Shown here: in pieces, positions 35,543 through 44,653 of the stretch
Numbering within the stretch: position 1 is the first letter of the stretch
Layout of the letters: each line of letters opens with the position of its first letter
The notes under the pieces: generated by a model
Databases searched by the model: none
The model's input: only the letters and a program-made list of their open reading frames with translations
Told to the model about the DNA's origin: nothing
Made by a program: the position numbers and the translations under genes
From: an uncultured Collinsella sp.
GTDB lineage: Bacteria > Actinomycetota > Coriobacteriia > Coriobacteriales > Coriobacteriaceae
Direction: 5' to 3'
Length of the DNA stretch: 47,795 nt
Assembly: GCA_900556605.1 (NCBI GenBank)
Contig: USPC01000006.1
Coordinates: 1 to 47,795, forward strand

Positions 35543-37219
35543 ATGGCTGATTCTATGTTCCACCAGCCCGTTATGGGTCGTCGCGCCTTCGTTGGCGGTA
35601 CCCTTGCTGCGAGCTCCATGGCTTTTCTTGCCGCATGCGGCAAGAAGGGTGGCGACGCTTCCGGTTCTGAGTCCGGTTCGACGCTGAACTTCTACATCAA
35701 CAACCCGGTCTGCATCGACCCCTACAACGTCCAGGAGGACCAGGGCACTCAGGTCGAGTACCAGCTCTTTGACGCTTTGACCTCTTACGACGCCGAGAAG
35801 GGCGAGATCGTTCCGCTGGCTTGCGAGTCCTTTGAGTCCAATGACGACGCCACCGAGTTTACCTTCAAGATCAAGAAGGCCAAGTTCCACAACGGTGACG
35901 ACGTTACCTCCAAGTCCTTCAAGCTCGGTTGGGAGCGTCTGGTCAACACCAAGTCGGCCATCGCTACCGAGTACGGCCCTTCCGAGGTCTCCTATCACCT
36001 TTCCATGGTCGAGGGTTATGACGACCTGCTTGCCGGTAACGCTACCGAGCTCAGCGGTGTTACGTGCCCCGACGATGAGACCCTCGTCGTCAAGCTGTCT
36101 TCCGCTTACGCTGACTTCCCCTTCGTCGCCTCTCATCCGGCTCTGGCCCCGGTTCCCGAGTGCGCCGAGTCCGATGTCAAGAGCTTCTATCTTGCCCCGG
36201 TCGGTAACGGCCCGTTCATGATGGACGGCAAGTGGGAGGATGGCCAGGAGATCAACGTCAAGAAGTTCGACGATTACTATGGCGACAAGGCCAAGATCGA
36301 TGGCATCCACTTCCAGGTCATCAAGGACATGGAGACCGCTTACAAGGAGTTCCAGGCCGGTAACCTCGATGTCTGCGACGTTCCCGTCGCTCAGATCGAT
36401 GCCGCCAAGAAGGATCGCGGCGTGTCCAAGGACGGCTACACCATGGGTGACGGCGAGCGCATGCTGCTCGGCGCCGAGCCTTCCACGTACTATCTGACCT
36501 GCAACACCACGGCCGAGCCGTTCAACAACGCCGACCTGCGTAGGGGCATCTCCCTGGCCATTAACCGTGAGGCCATCTGCAAGACCATCTTCAAGGGTAC
36601 CCGTACCCCTGCCGACGGCATTGTTCCTCCGGGCATCGATGGCTACAAGGAGGGCGCATGGGAGTTCTGCGCCTACGATGTCGACAAGGCTAACGAGTAC
36701 CTCGACAAGGTTGCTCCCGCTGGCGCTAACGGCGATCGTGGCATTAGCGTGACCCTGTCCTACAACCAGGACGGCGGTCACAAGGAGATCATGGAGTCCA
36801 TCATCGGTGACCTCGCCAAGGTTGGCGTTACCGCTGTCTCCGATACCCCTGAGTGGTCTGCCCTGCTCGAGCAGTATCAGAACTTTAACTATCAGTTCGG
36901 TCGTCTGGGTTGGATTGCCGACTACCCGATCATGGACAACTTCCTGTATCCGCTGTTCCACTCCGACTCCCTCGGTGGCGACAACCGCTCCGGTTACAAC
37001 AACCCCGAGTTCGACGCCAAGGTCGACGAGGCTCGTACTATTGTTGACGACGAGGAGCGCGTCGCTAAGATGCAGGAGGCCGACGCAATGGTCGCTGCCG
37101 ACTGCCCGGTCATCCCGATTATGTTCTACACGCACACCATCGCCGGCTCCGATCGCATTAAGCACCTCTATGTCGATCCGCAGAAGCACGCCGATCTGGG
37201 TACCGCTGAGCTCGCCTAA
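35543..37219 (+). CDS. oppA: Peptide ABC importer binding lipoprotein, OppA/DppA type
   Basis: This is the surface receptor of an oligopeptide-type ABC importer. The signal sequence has GRRAF at residues 12-16 and a lipobox LAAC with Cys32 as the lipidation site. A Ser/Gly linker leads into an SBP_bac_5 domain with 'YQLFDALTSYD' near 75, 'FHNGDDVTSKSFKLGWERL' near 115, and 'DLRRGISLAINREAI' near 335. Length is 558 residues. AAGGAGG precedes the ATG at 35543. The complete operon behind it has separate B, C, D and F subunits with intact Cys clusters, arguing for peptide rather than sugar uptake. Confidence 0.9.
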   Translation: MADSMFHQPVMGRRAFVGGTLAASSMAFLAACGKKGGDASGSESGSTLNFYINNPVCIDPYNVQEDQGTQVEYQLFDALTSYDAEKGEIVPLACESFESNDDATEFTFKIKKAKFHNGDDVTSKSFKLGWERLVNTKSAIATEYGPSEVSYHLSMVEGYDDLLAGNATELSGVTCPDDETLVVKLSSAYADFPFVASHPALAPVPECAESDVKSFYLAPVGNGPFMMDGKWEDGQEINVKKFDDYYGDKAKIDGIHFQVIKDMETAYKEFQAGNLDVCDVPVAQIDAAKKDRGVSKDGYTMGDGERMLLGAEPSTYYLTCNTTAEPFNNADLRRGISLAINREAICKTIFKGTRTPADGIVPPGIDGYKEGAWEFCAYDVDKANEYLDKVAPAGANGDRGISVTLSYNQDGGHKEIMESIIGDLAKVGVTAVSDTPEWSALLEQYQNFNYQFGRLGWIADYPIMDNFLYPLFHSDSLGGDNRSGYNNPEFDAKVDEARTIVDDEERVAKMQEADAMVAADCPVIPIMFYTHTIAGSDRIKHLYVDPQKHADLGTAELA

Positions 37220-37316
37220 GAGTTTGCAGCTTCCGTGAGGGTCAAGTATTTACGTAGACCTCATGGGAAACATACAGTTCTCCCTAACCTGGGGTAAACT
37301 GGCTGATGGTAATTTT

Positions 37317-37344
37317 GGGATGCCGGTCTGGCGATCGGCATCCC
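37317..37344 (+). promoter_or_regulatory. Intercistronic hairpin between oppA and oppB
   Basis: A 9-bp stem GGGATGCCG/CGGCATCCC (37317-37325 with 37336-37344) lies 31 bp before oppB. A weaker stem-loop lies around 37236-37263. Lacking a strong T-run, it probably stabilises the upstream mRNA or attenuates. Confidence 0.6.
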
Positions 37345-37375
37345 ATTTAGGTTAATCCCTAGATAGGGGAGTGGT

Positions 37376-38413
37376 ATGGGTAAGTACATCGTTAAACGTG
37401 TGCTTCAGTTCATCCCGGTGTTTTTGGGCGTTACGCTGATTCTGTTCGCCCTCCAGAATATCGTGCCGGGAGATCCGATCAAGCTGATCGGTGGAGACAA
37501 GGCTCTGTCCCCCGAGGTGGAGCTTCAGCTTCGCGTCCGCTATCACCTGGTCCAGACGGACGAGGACGGCAACGCGATCCTTGACGAGAACGGCGACCCC
37601 GTTCAAACGTCGCTCGTGGACCGTTACTTGTATTACATGAACGGCCTGCTTCATGGCGATCTGGGCAATTCGTATCAGCGCAAGCTGCCGGTTACGGAAA
37701 TCTTTGCCCAGAAGTATCCGTATACGGTCAAACTTGCCGCGTGCGCCATCGTGCTCGAGGCAATTATGGGTATCGGTGCGGGTATCATTTCGGCGGTAAA
37801 GCGTTATTCCTTCTGGGATATTTTGGTAACGCTCACCACGTCGATCCTCGTTGCGGTCCCGGCCTTCTGGCTCGGTATGTTGCTGCAGCTGTTCTTTGGC
37901 GTCATCCTCAAGGACGCCACGGGCGGTGCAATCTCCATGCCGATCTCGGGTGCCGGCGGTTCCAGCTCTCAGTATCAGGATTGGATGCACTATGTGCTTC
38001 CGACCATTACGCTGGCTTCGGTTTCGACCGCTTATGCTGCGCGCATTATGCGCTCGCAGCTGCTTGACGTCATGAACCAGGATTACATCCGTACGGCAAA
38101 GGCCAAGGGTCTCTCCAATCGTGCGATCATCGTCAAGCATGCGCTTAAGAATGCACTCATCCCCGTCGTTACCTATATTGGTGTCGACTTTGGCGGCATG
38201 CTTTCGGGCGCCATCCTGACCGAGACGGTCTTTAACTGGCCCGGTATCGGCTATGAGGTCTATCGCGCCATTAGCATGCGTGACTGGCCCATCGTTATGG
38301 GCGGCGTTACGCTCATCGTTGTCGTCGTCATGGTGATCAACCTGCTCGTCGACATTAGCTATGCATTCCTCGACCCGCGCATCCGCCTTGGCGGTCCGTC
38401 GGATAAGGCCTAA
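37376..38413 (+). CDS. oppB: Peptide ABC importer permease, OppB type
   Basis: This is the first integral membrane subunit of the second importer. It has six hydrophobic helices; the external loop carries 'GDLGNSYQRKLPVTEIF', the cytoplasmic EAA motif reads 'NQDYIRTAKAKGLSNRAII' near 240, and 'GAILTETVFNWPGIG' is near 290. Length is 345 residues. An in-loop insertion near residues 60-85 (a polar stretch with DEDGNAILDENGD) is longer than in E. coli OppB. AGGGGAG precedes the ATG. oppC follows after 14 bp. Confidence 0.93.
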   Translation: MGKYIVKRVLQFIPVFLGVTLILFALQNIVPGDPIKLIGGDKALSPEVELQLRVRYHLVQTDEDGNAILDENGDPVQTSLVDRYLYYMNGLLHGDLGNSYQRKLPVTEIFAQKYPYTVKLAACAIVLEAIMGIGAGIISAVKRYSFWDILVTLTTSILVAVPAFWLGMLLQLFFGVILKDATGGAISMPISGAGGSSSQYQDWMHYVLPTITLASVSTAYAARIMRSQLLDVMNQDYIRTAKAKGLSNRAIIVKHALKNALIPVVTYIGVDFGGMLSGAILTETVFNWPGIGYEVYRAISMRDWPIVMGGVTLIVVVVMVINLLVDISYAFLDPRIRLGGPSDKA

Positions 38414-38427
38414 GGGAGGTACGTCTC

Positions 38428-39363
38428 ATGCAGGAAACTGATTCTCAGTCTCAGGAGCAGGCTACCGCCACCAAGGTCGCATCTGCTCCCGCCAAGTCCC
38501 GCACGCTGTGGGGCGACGCTTTTAAGCGTCTTCGTAAGAACAAGCTCGCCGTTATCGGTGTCTGCTGGATCATCATCGTCGTTGTGGTTGCCCTGACCGC
38601 AGATCTGTGGGCTAAGCCCTGGCTCGGTTCTCCGACGGCTTCCGACTCGACCACTATGGCCGAGACGTCGCTGCTGGCTCCGTGTGCAGAGCATCCGTTT
38701 GGCACCGACGCCCTTGGTCGTGACATTCTTGTCCGCGTTATCTACGGTGCGCGCGTTTCGCTGTCCGTCGGAATTATGGCCACCGCGATCTCCACGCTGA
38801 TTGGTCTGGTCATGGGTGCTCTGGCCGGTTTCTACGGCGGCATCTGGGATACGATCATCATGCGCTGTGCGGACATCTTCCTGGCGTTCCCGTACGTGCT
38901 GTTCGTTGTCGCCATGATCGCCGTTATCGGCCGTGGTCTTCAGAACGTCTTTATCGCCATCGGTATTCTCGGCTGGCCTTCGATTGCGCGCGTCTTCCGC
39001 TCTGCGATCTTGACCGTCAAGGAAAACGACTATGTTGATGCTGCGCGCGCGATGGGTGCATCTGATGCTCGTATCGTTGTACGTCACATCTTCCCGAACT
39101 CCGTCGCCTCCATCGTGGTCTACGCGACCATGAACATTGGTGGCGCCATTCTGACCGAGTCCGCTCTGTCCTTCCTCGGCATGGGCGTTATTCCGCCTAC
39201 GCCTTCGTGGGGCTCCATGATTCAGGACGGTCAGCAGTATCTTCTGACTGCTCCCTGGATGATGATCATGCCCGGTCTGGCAATTCTCTCGACGGTGCTC
39301 GCCTTCACCCTGCTGGGTGACGGTCTGCGCGACGCCCTCGACGTCAAGATGAAGGACGCATAA
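38428..39363 (+). CDS. oppC: Peptide ABC importer permease, OppC type
   Basis: This is the second membrane subunit. A polar N-terminal tail of about 30 residues precedes a first helix near 45-65. 'HPFGTDALGRDILVRVIYGARVSL' is near 90, the EAA coupling motif 'ENDYVDAARAMGASDARIV' near 200, and the 'ALSFLGMGVIPPTPSWGSMI' signature near 250. Length is 311 residues. It starts after GGGAGGTACGTCTC and its stop is two bases before oppD. Confidence 0.94.
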   Translation: MQETDSQSQEQATATKVASAPAKSRTLWGDAFKRLRKNKLAVIGVCWIIIVVVVALTADLWAKPWLGSPTASDSTTMAETSLLAPCAEHPFGTDALGRDILVRVIYGARVSLSVGIMATAISTLIGLVMGALAGFYGGIWDTIIMRCADIFLAFPYVLFVVAMIAVIGRGLQNVFIAIGILGWPSIARVFRSAILTVKENDYVDAARAMGASDARIVVRHIFPNSVASIVVYATMNIGGAILTESALSFLGMGVIPPTPSWGSMIQDGQQYLLTAPWMMIMPGLAILSTVLAFTLLGDGLRDALDVKMKDA

Positions 39364-39365
39364 GG

Positions 39366-40456
39366 ATGAAGAAGAACAAGAACTATGTGGACCTGAAGGA
39401 CCAGCCTGTTCCCGAGGGCCAGCATCTGCTCGAGGTCGATGACCTTAAGATGTATTTCCACACCGAGGACGGCGTTGTTCGCGCTGTCGACGGTGTCTCC
39501 TACACGCTCGATCGCGGCGAGACCCTGGGCGTCGTCGGTGAGTCCGGCTCCGGTAAGTCCGTGACCGCCATGACCATCATGGGTCTTATCTCGATGCCTC
39601 CGGGAAAGATCGAGGGCGGCGACGTTCGCTATCGCGGTCGTTCTATCCTCGAGATGACCGAGGAGGAGATGCAGCACATTCGCGGCAACGACATCGCGAT
39701 GATCTTCCAGGATCCTATGACCTCCTTGAACCCGGTCTATAAGATCGGCAAGCAGGTGGGCGAGGGCCTTCGTCTGCACCGTGGCTACTCCAAGCAGGAG
39801 GCGCTCAAGCGCGCTACCGAGCTTTTGGACCTCGTGGGTATCCCCGAGTCCGAGAAGCGCGTCAATGAGTATCCGCACCAGTTCTCCGGCGGTATGCGTC
39901 AGCGTGTCATGATCGCTATGGCTCTTGCCTGCGATCCCGATATCCTGATTGCCGACGAGCCCACGACGGCTCTGGACGTTACCATTCAGGCTCAGATTAT
40001 CGAGCTCATGCAGGAAATGCAGGAGAAGAACGGTAACGCCATCATTATGATTACCCATGACCTGGGCGTCGTTGCCGATATGGCCGATAAGATCATGGTT
40101 ATGTACGCCGGCCGTCCCGTCGAGTTCGGTACTGCTGAGGAAATCTTCTACGAGAGTCGCCACCCCTACACCTGGGGCCTTATCCGCTCCATCCCGGAGC
40201 AGGCCATCGAAGAGAAGAAGCCGCTTACGCCGATTCACGGCAACCCGCCTTCGCTCATGAACCTGCCTGAGGGCTGCGTGTTCTCGCCTCGTTGTCCCTA
40301 TGCGACGGACAAGTGCCGCAAGCAGCGCCCCGAGCGCGTTGTCACCGAGTCTGGTCATTACTCTGCGTGCCACTACTCCGGTGACCCCGAGTTCCTCAAG
40401 AACGCTCCTGAGACGTCCCGTACGCGCAAGGATTCCAAGAAGGGAGGCGAGGCGTA

Positions 40457-40457
<1 letters not shown>
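39366..40457 (+). CDS. oppD: Peptide ABC importer ATPase, OppD type
   Basis: OppD is one of two ATPases that power the importer. Walker A GESGSGKS is at residues 58-65, the Q-loop in 'IFQDPMTSLNPV', the signature 'FSGGMRQR' near 177 and Walker B 'LIADEPTTALD' near 197. The C-terminal OppD extension has the four-Cys pattern in 'GCVFSPRCPYATDKC' and 'HYSAC', which binds an iron-sulfur cluster in characterised relatives. Length is 363 residues. Its last base is shared with the oppF start codon. Confidence 0.95.
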
Positions 40458-41485
<1,028 letters not shown>

Positions 41486-41501
41486 TCGGTTGTTCTCGTC
41501 C

Positions 41502-41630
41502 GGGCCCGCCCTGAAGTTACTTTTTCAGAACGTCCTCGGACATGCAAGAAACCCCCGCTGCGCACTTCGTGCGGCGGGGGTTTCTTGCGTCCTGCGGAGT
41601 GTTCTGAAAAAGTAACTTCAGGGCGGGCCC
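41502..41630 (+). repeat. Family 2 hairpin element, copy a
   Basis: A 129-nt element has perfect 30-bp outer arms (41502-41531 with 41601-41630) and a perfect 15-bp inner stem (41544-41558 with 41574-41588). The junction words GTCCTCGGACAT (41532-41543) and CCTGCGGAGTG (41591-41601) and the apical word CTGCGCACTTCGTGC (41558-41572) recur in copy b, whereas both stem sequences are different. It lies just after oppF and could also stop transcription. Confidence 0.85.
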
Positions 41631-41695
41631 TGCGGTAACTCGGCAGGGGGAGTGCGATTCCTTGATCGCTTACTTAATCTGATGAGAAATTGAGT

Positions 41696-41750
41696 GAGGC
41701 CGGAGCTTTGGCTCCGGCCTCCTTATATAAGGGCTCGGCAAAGCCGAGCC
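41696..41750 (+). other. Two perfect hairpins in the gene-free spacer
   Basis: The stretch 41486-42080 contains no gene. Between the two family 2 elements lie two small hairpins: an 11-bp perfect stem (41696-41706 with 41711-41721, loop TTTG) and an 8-bp perfect stem (41732-41739 with 41743-41750, loop AAA). The T-runs are poor. They could be back-up terminators of the opp operon. Confidence 0.6.
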
Positions 41751-41811
41751 ACCAAATTTGCATCAGCCCCCAGAACATGTTTGAGAACTGTGCCTGAAGT
41801 ACGTATTTGCA

Positions 41812-41936
41812 GGCCCCGAATCGGTGTTGCCTCCCGCCGCATTCCGCAGGGGGAGCGATATTTTGTAGCACGAAGTGCGCAGCAAAATATCGCTCATGCC
41901 CGAGGACGCGCCGGGAGGCAACACCGATTCGGGGCC
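41812..41936 (-). repeat. Family 2 hairpin element, copy b
   Basis: A 125-nt element has perfect 25-bp outer arms (41812-41836 with 41912-41936) and a 12-bp inner stem (41854-41865 with 41883-41894). Read on the minus strand its junction words (GTCCTCGGGCAT and CCTGCGGAATG) differ from copy a by one base each, and the apical 15-mer is identical. The stems share nothing with those of copy a. It is inverted relative to copy a. Confidence 0.85.
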
Positions 41937-41960
41937 GGACACGCGGATTTACCTGCGCAT

Positions 41961-42023
41961 TTACAAATTCGTAAACTTTTTTGAAAAAAGTGCTTGCACA
42001 GTTCTCGAATCATAGGTTATTAT
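41961..42023 (+). promoter_or_regulatory. Promoter of tRNA-Leu
   Basis: TTGCAC (41994-41999) and TATTAT (42018-42023) are separated by 18 bp. Immediately upstream is the A/T dyad TTTTTTGAAAAAA (41977-41989), also found before tRNA-Gly, and a 14-bp near-palindrome TTACAAATTCGTAA (41961-41974). Confidence 0.7.
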
Positions 42024-42080
42024 CTTTCTCGTTGAACGCGCGGGTCCAACAAAACGAACCGTGAATCAACAACATAGCAT

Positions 42081-42170
42081 GTCGGAGTGGCGGAATTGGC
42101 AGACGCGCTAGCTTGAGGTGCTAGTGACCGCTTTTTGGTCATGCGGGTTCAAGTCCCGCCTCCGACACCA
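42081..42170 (+). tRNA. tRNA-Leu (anticodon GAG)
   Basis: A complete class II tRNA. The acceptor arms are GTCGGAG and CTCCGAC, the anticodon GAG is at 42115-42117 between CTAGC and GCTAG stems, the long variable arm forms TGACC/GGTCA, the T-arm reads GCGGGTTCAAGTCCCGC, and CCA is encoded at 42168-42170. It reads CUC and CUU leucine codons. Confidence 0.97.
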
Positions 42171-42181
42171 TCGCATTTGAG

Positions 42182-42203
42182 AAGCCTCTTCGGAGGCTTT
42201 TTT
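42182..42203 (+). terminator. Terminator of tRNA-Leu
   Basis: A 7-bp stem (42182-42188 with 42193-42199, tetraloop TTCG) is followed by a T-run, 12 bp after the tRNA. Confidence 0.9.
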
Positions 42204-42229
42204 GTTACCGATAGACGGTGGGGTCCACG

Positions 42230-44575
42230 ATGGAAACGCTTGAACGCAACGAGTGGGCAGACGTTGCCCAGCTAGTCGAGATCACGAGCGATGCTGTCAT
42301 CATCTGCGAGCTCGACGGAACCATTCTGCATGTGAATAATCGCTTACTTGGTTTGATGTGCGAGGAACGCGCCGACGTCATCGGTGGAGATGTTAAAGAC
42401 GTCCTGTACTCGTCCGCTTTTGAACGTGCGACGGAACATCGTCTGCCATTTGAAACTGATGGCTCCGAGAACGAACTGATGCTCAAGCTGAGTGACGGCT
42501 CCTTTATCCCCGTCTTGGTTCGTGCGGGCTCCGTAACGCCTCCACGCATCTTTGGGCGCCGCGCGCCACGTGTCCTGGTGGCGCTCCATAGCATCGAAGA
42601 ACAGTATTCGCACGACCGCCAGCTCAAGCGTGCGCTTTCGGAGCTTAGAGTGGCGAACAAGCGCCTCTCTGGCACGCTCTCGGTCATTATGAGCACTGTG
42701 GGCTCCGATGAGTTACCCAGCCTACTTGATACCGTTTTGAACCAGCTTGTAGGAACGCTCGATGCTTCGGGTGCCGCTATCTATTTTTCTGAGAGCGGCG
42801 GTTTTAAACTTCGCGGTGTTTCCAAGGAGCTGTACGACAGCTACCTGCCTGAGTTTTTGCCGTATGGTGCTGGCATTCCGACGTATGTTCTTCGTGAGTC
42901 GCGTGCCTGTCGCTTGTCGATTCAACAGGACCTTGAGGGTGATAAGGCCGCCTCCGGTATGTTTATGGACTTGGACAATCGTTCTAAGCACCTGTTGCGC
43001 ATGCAGGATATGCCTCCGTACCGCAGCGAGATCTGTCTTCCCGTTTTTTACGGTACGCAGATTCTTGGCGTGCTGGAAGTTGGTTGGAAACGCCCTCAGG
43101 CACCGCTCGCCTATGACGTTAATGTGCTCGAGGTCATTTGCGATTACCTGTCTATCCAGCTGGTCGGCATGGCATCGAGCCTTCGCTCCCGTCGCACGGC
43201 CGAGCTTGGCCGCTCGCTCAATGTCTTGCGTGATGAGTTGTTTACCTTTCTAGACGATTCCGCCGCGGCTACCCAGGCGGTATCGTCCGAGATCTGCAAT
43301 ATGCTTAACTGCCATTTTTGCCCTGTTGAGTATGACGCCAGTCTGGATTCCTACGTCATAGATTTTGAAGGCGGCAGTCGCGTTGCTTTGCCGGACGATC
43401 CCGAGAAGCTTTTCTTTTCCACGACGGCGCCAGCGGCACGTCTGGGGGCTGGCCCTGATGGCTTTGAGGCATCTGTTTTGGGCGGTACGAGTGCCGAGGA
43501 CCTTAAGCACGTCCGTATAACTCGCGTTGACGAATCGATGCCTATGGGAGGCTGGCTTAGGGCGCATGGTCTGCCTTGTCAAGGTCTCTACGTCGACTCC
43601 GGCATCGAGGCGGGGCGCCCGCGCTCTGAGGGTGATGGCAAGCACAGTAACGACGCGATTGTTCCTGCTTCTGTTGCGAAGAGCCCGACGACGCGCGCGC
43701 TGCTGCTTCGTGATGGTAGCCAAGAGCCGATTGATGATCTTGAATATGACTACTTGGTGCACTTGGCGCATGACTTTGAACTGATCTACGAAGGCGAATC
43801 TCAAAAGCGCGAGGAGCGCCATATCGCTCAGACCCTTCAGATCGGCATGAGAAATTCCCTGGGGGATGTTCCGGGTATCGCAACCGATTCGGTGTACCTG
43901 TCGGCCACGAACTCGGCGTTGGTCGGCGGCGATTTCTATACGCTCATCCGTCTTCCCGACGACTGCGCCGTCATGATTTTGGGCGATGTGTCTGGCAAAG
44001 GCATTGAGGCTGCATCGATGTCCGCGCTCGTCAAGACGGCCCTGACGGCATATGCCTGGGAGGGCGCTGGACCGGCCCGCATGGCACGCTCCCTTAACAG
44101 CATGCTCATGGGCTTCTCGAGGGTCGAGACGTTCGTGACGGCCTTTATCGCCAAGATTGACCTTAAAGCCGGACGCGCAACGTATTGTTCGGCGGGCCAT
44201 CCTCCGACCATGGTCATCAGGCCAGAGTCGATGCCGCTGGGTGGCGGCGAGGCCCGTGGGGGAGAGGTCGAGCTGCTTGGATGCCAATCGGGCGTAATCG
44301 GTGCCTTTGAGAGCATGGTGTACGAGACGGGAGTGTTTACGTTCGCTCCTGGCGACATGCTCTTCATGTATACGGATGGAACGATTGAGGCCCGCGACCG
44401 CACCGGAGCGTTCTTTGGCGAGCAGCGCCTTCGTGACCTTCTGCTCTCTGTCTCGGGTGAGGGCGTATCGGGAATCTGCGGCAAGGTCTTGGGCGAGCTT
44501 GACCGATTTACCGAATCGGCGCTGGACGATGACATTGCATTGGTGTCCCTTGAGTTTTTACGGGGTCGTTCATAG
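42230..44575 (+). CDS. PAS-GAF PP2C (SpoIIE/RsbU-type) serine phosphatase
   Basis: This probable sensor phosphatase of a partner-switching pathway would dephosphorylate a STAS-domain antagonist. A PAS-like domain (about 10-115, 'ITSDAVIICELDGTILHVNNRLLGLM') is followed by a short coiled coil (about 130-155), a GAF-like domain (about 160-310), a second less clear region (about 310-530), and the PP2C domain (about 555-781). The metal sites appear in 'VGGDFYTLI', 'GDVSGKGIEA', 'YCSAGHPP', 'YTDGTIEA' and 'DDDIALV'. No membrane helix is evident, so it is cytosolic. The ATG at 42230 lies six bases after GGTGGGG; an in-frame GTG at 42218 is possible. The next gene encodes the likely substrate. Confidence 0.88.
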   Translation: METLERNEWADVAQLVEITSDAVIICELDGTILHVNNRLLGLMCEERADVIGGDVKDVLYSSAFERATEHRLPFETDGSENELMLKLSDGSFIPVLVRAGSVTPPRIFGRRAPRVLVALHSIEEQYSHDRQLKRALSELRVANKRLSGTLSVIMSTVGSDELPSLLDTVLNQLVGTLDASGAAIYFSESGGFKLRGVSKELYDSYLPEFLPYGAGIPTYVLRESRACRLSIQQDLEGDKAASGMFMDLDNRSKHLLRMQDMPPYRSEICLPVFYGTQILGVLEVGWKRPQAPLAYDVNVLEVICDYLSIQLVGMASSLRSRRTAELGRSLNVLRDELFTFLDDSAAATQAVSSEICNMLNCHFCPVEYDASLDSYVIDFEGGSRVALPDDPEKLFFSTTAPAARLGAGPDGFEASVLGGTSAEDLKHVRITRVDESMPMGGWLRAHGLPCQGLYVDSGIEAGRPRSEGDGKHSNDAIVPASVAKSPTTRALLLRDGSQEPIDDLEYDYLVHLAHDFELIYEGESQKREERHIAQTLQIGMRNSLGDVPGIATDSVYLSATNSALVGGDFYTLIRLPDDCAVMILGDVSGKGIEAASMSALVKTALTAYAWEGAGPARMARSLNSMLMGFSRVETFVTAFIAKIDLKAGRATYCSAGHPPTMVIRPESMPLGGGEARGGEVELLGCQSGVIGAFESMVYETGVFTFAPGDMLFMYTDGTIEARDRTGAFFGEQRLRDLLLSVSGEGVSGICGKVLGELDRFTESALDDDIALVSLEFLRGRS

Positions 44576-44653
44576 ACGACGCTGGGCGGGCTGAATCCGT
44601 ACGGTTGGGGAAACGAATGCATCGAGTGGGCTTTTTTGGGGAACCATGGTCGT

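Noticed and set aside
41502..41936. CRISPR array or integron attC array
   Set aside because: There are only two elements, inverted, with arms that share no sequence and no regular spacers. No cas or integrase gene is present, and the joints do not match the attC R/L box consensus.
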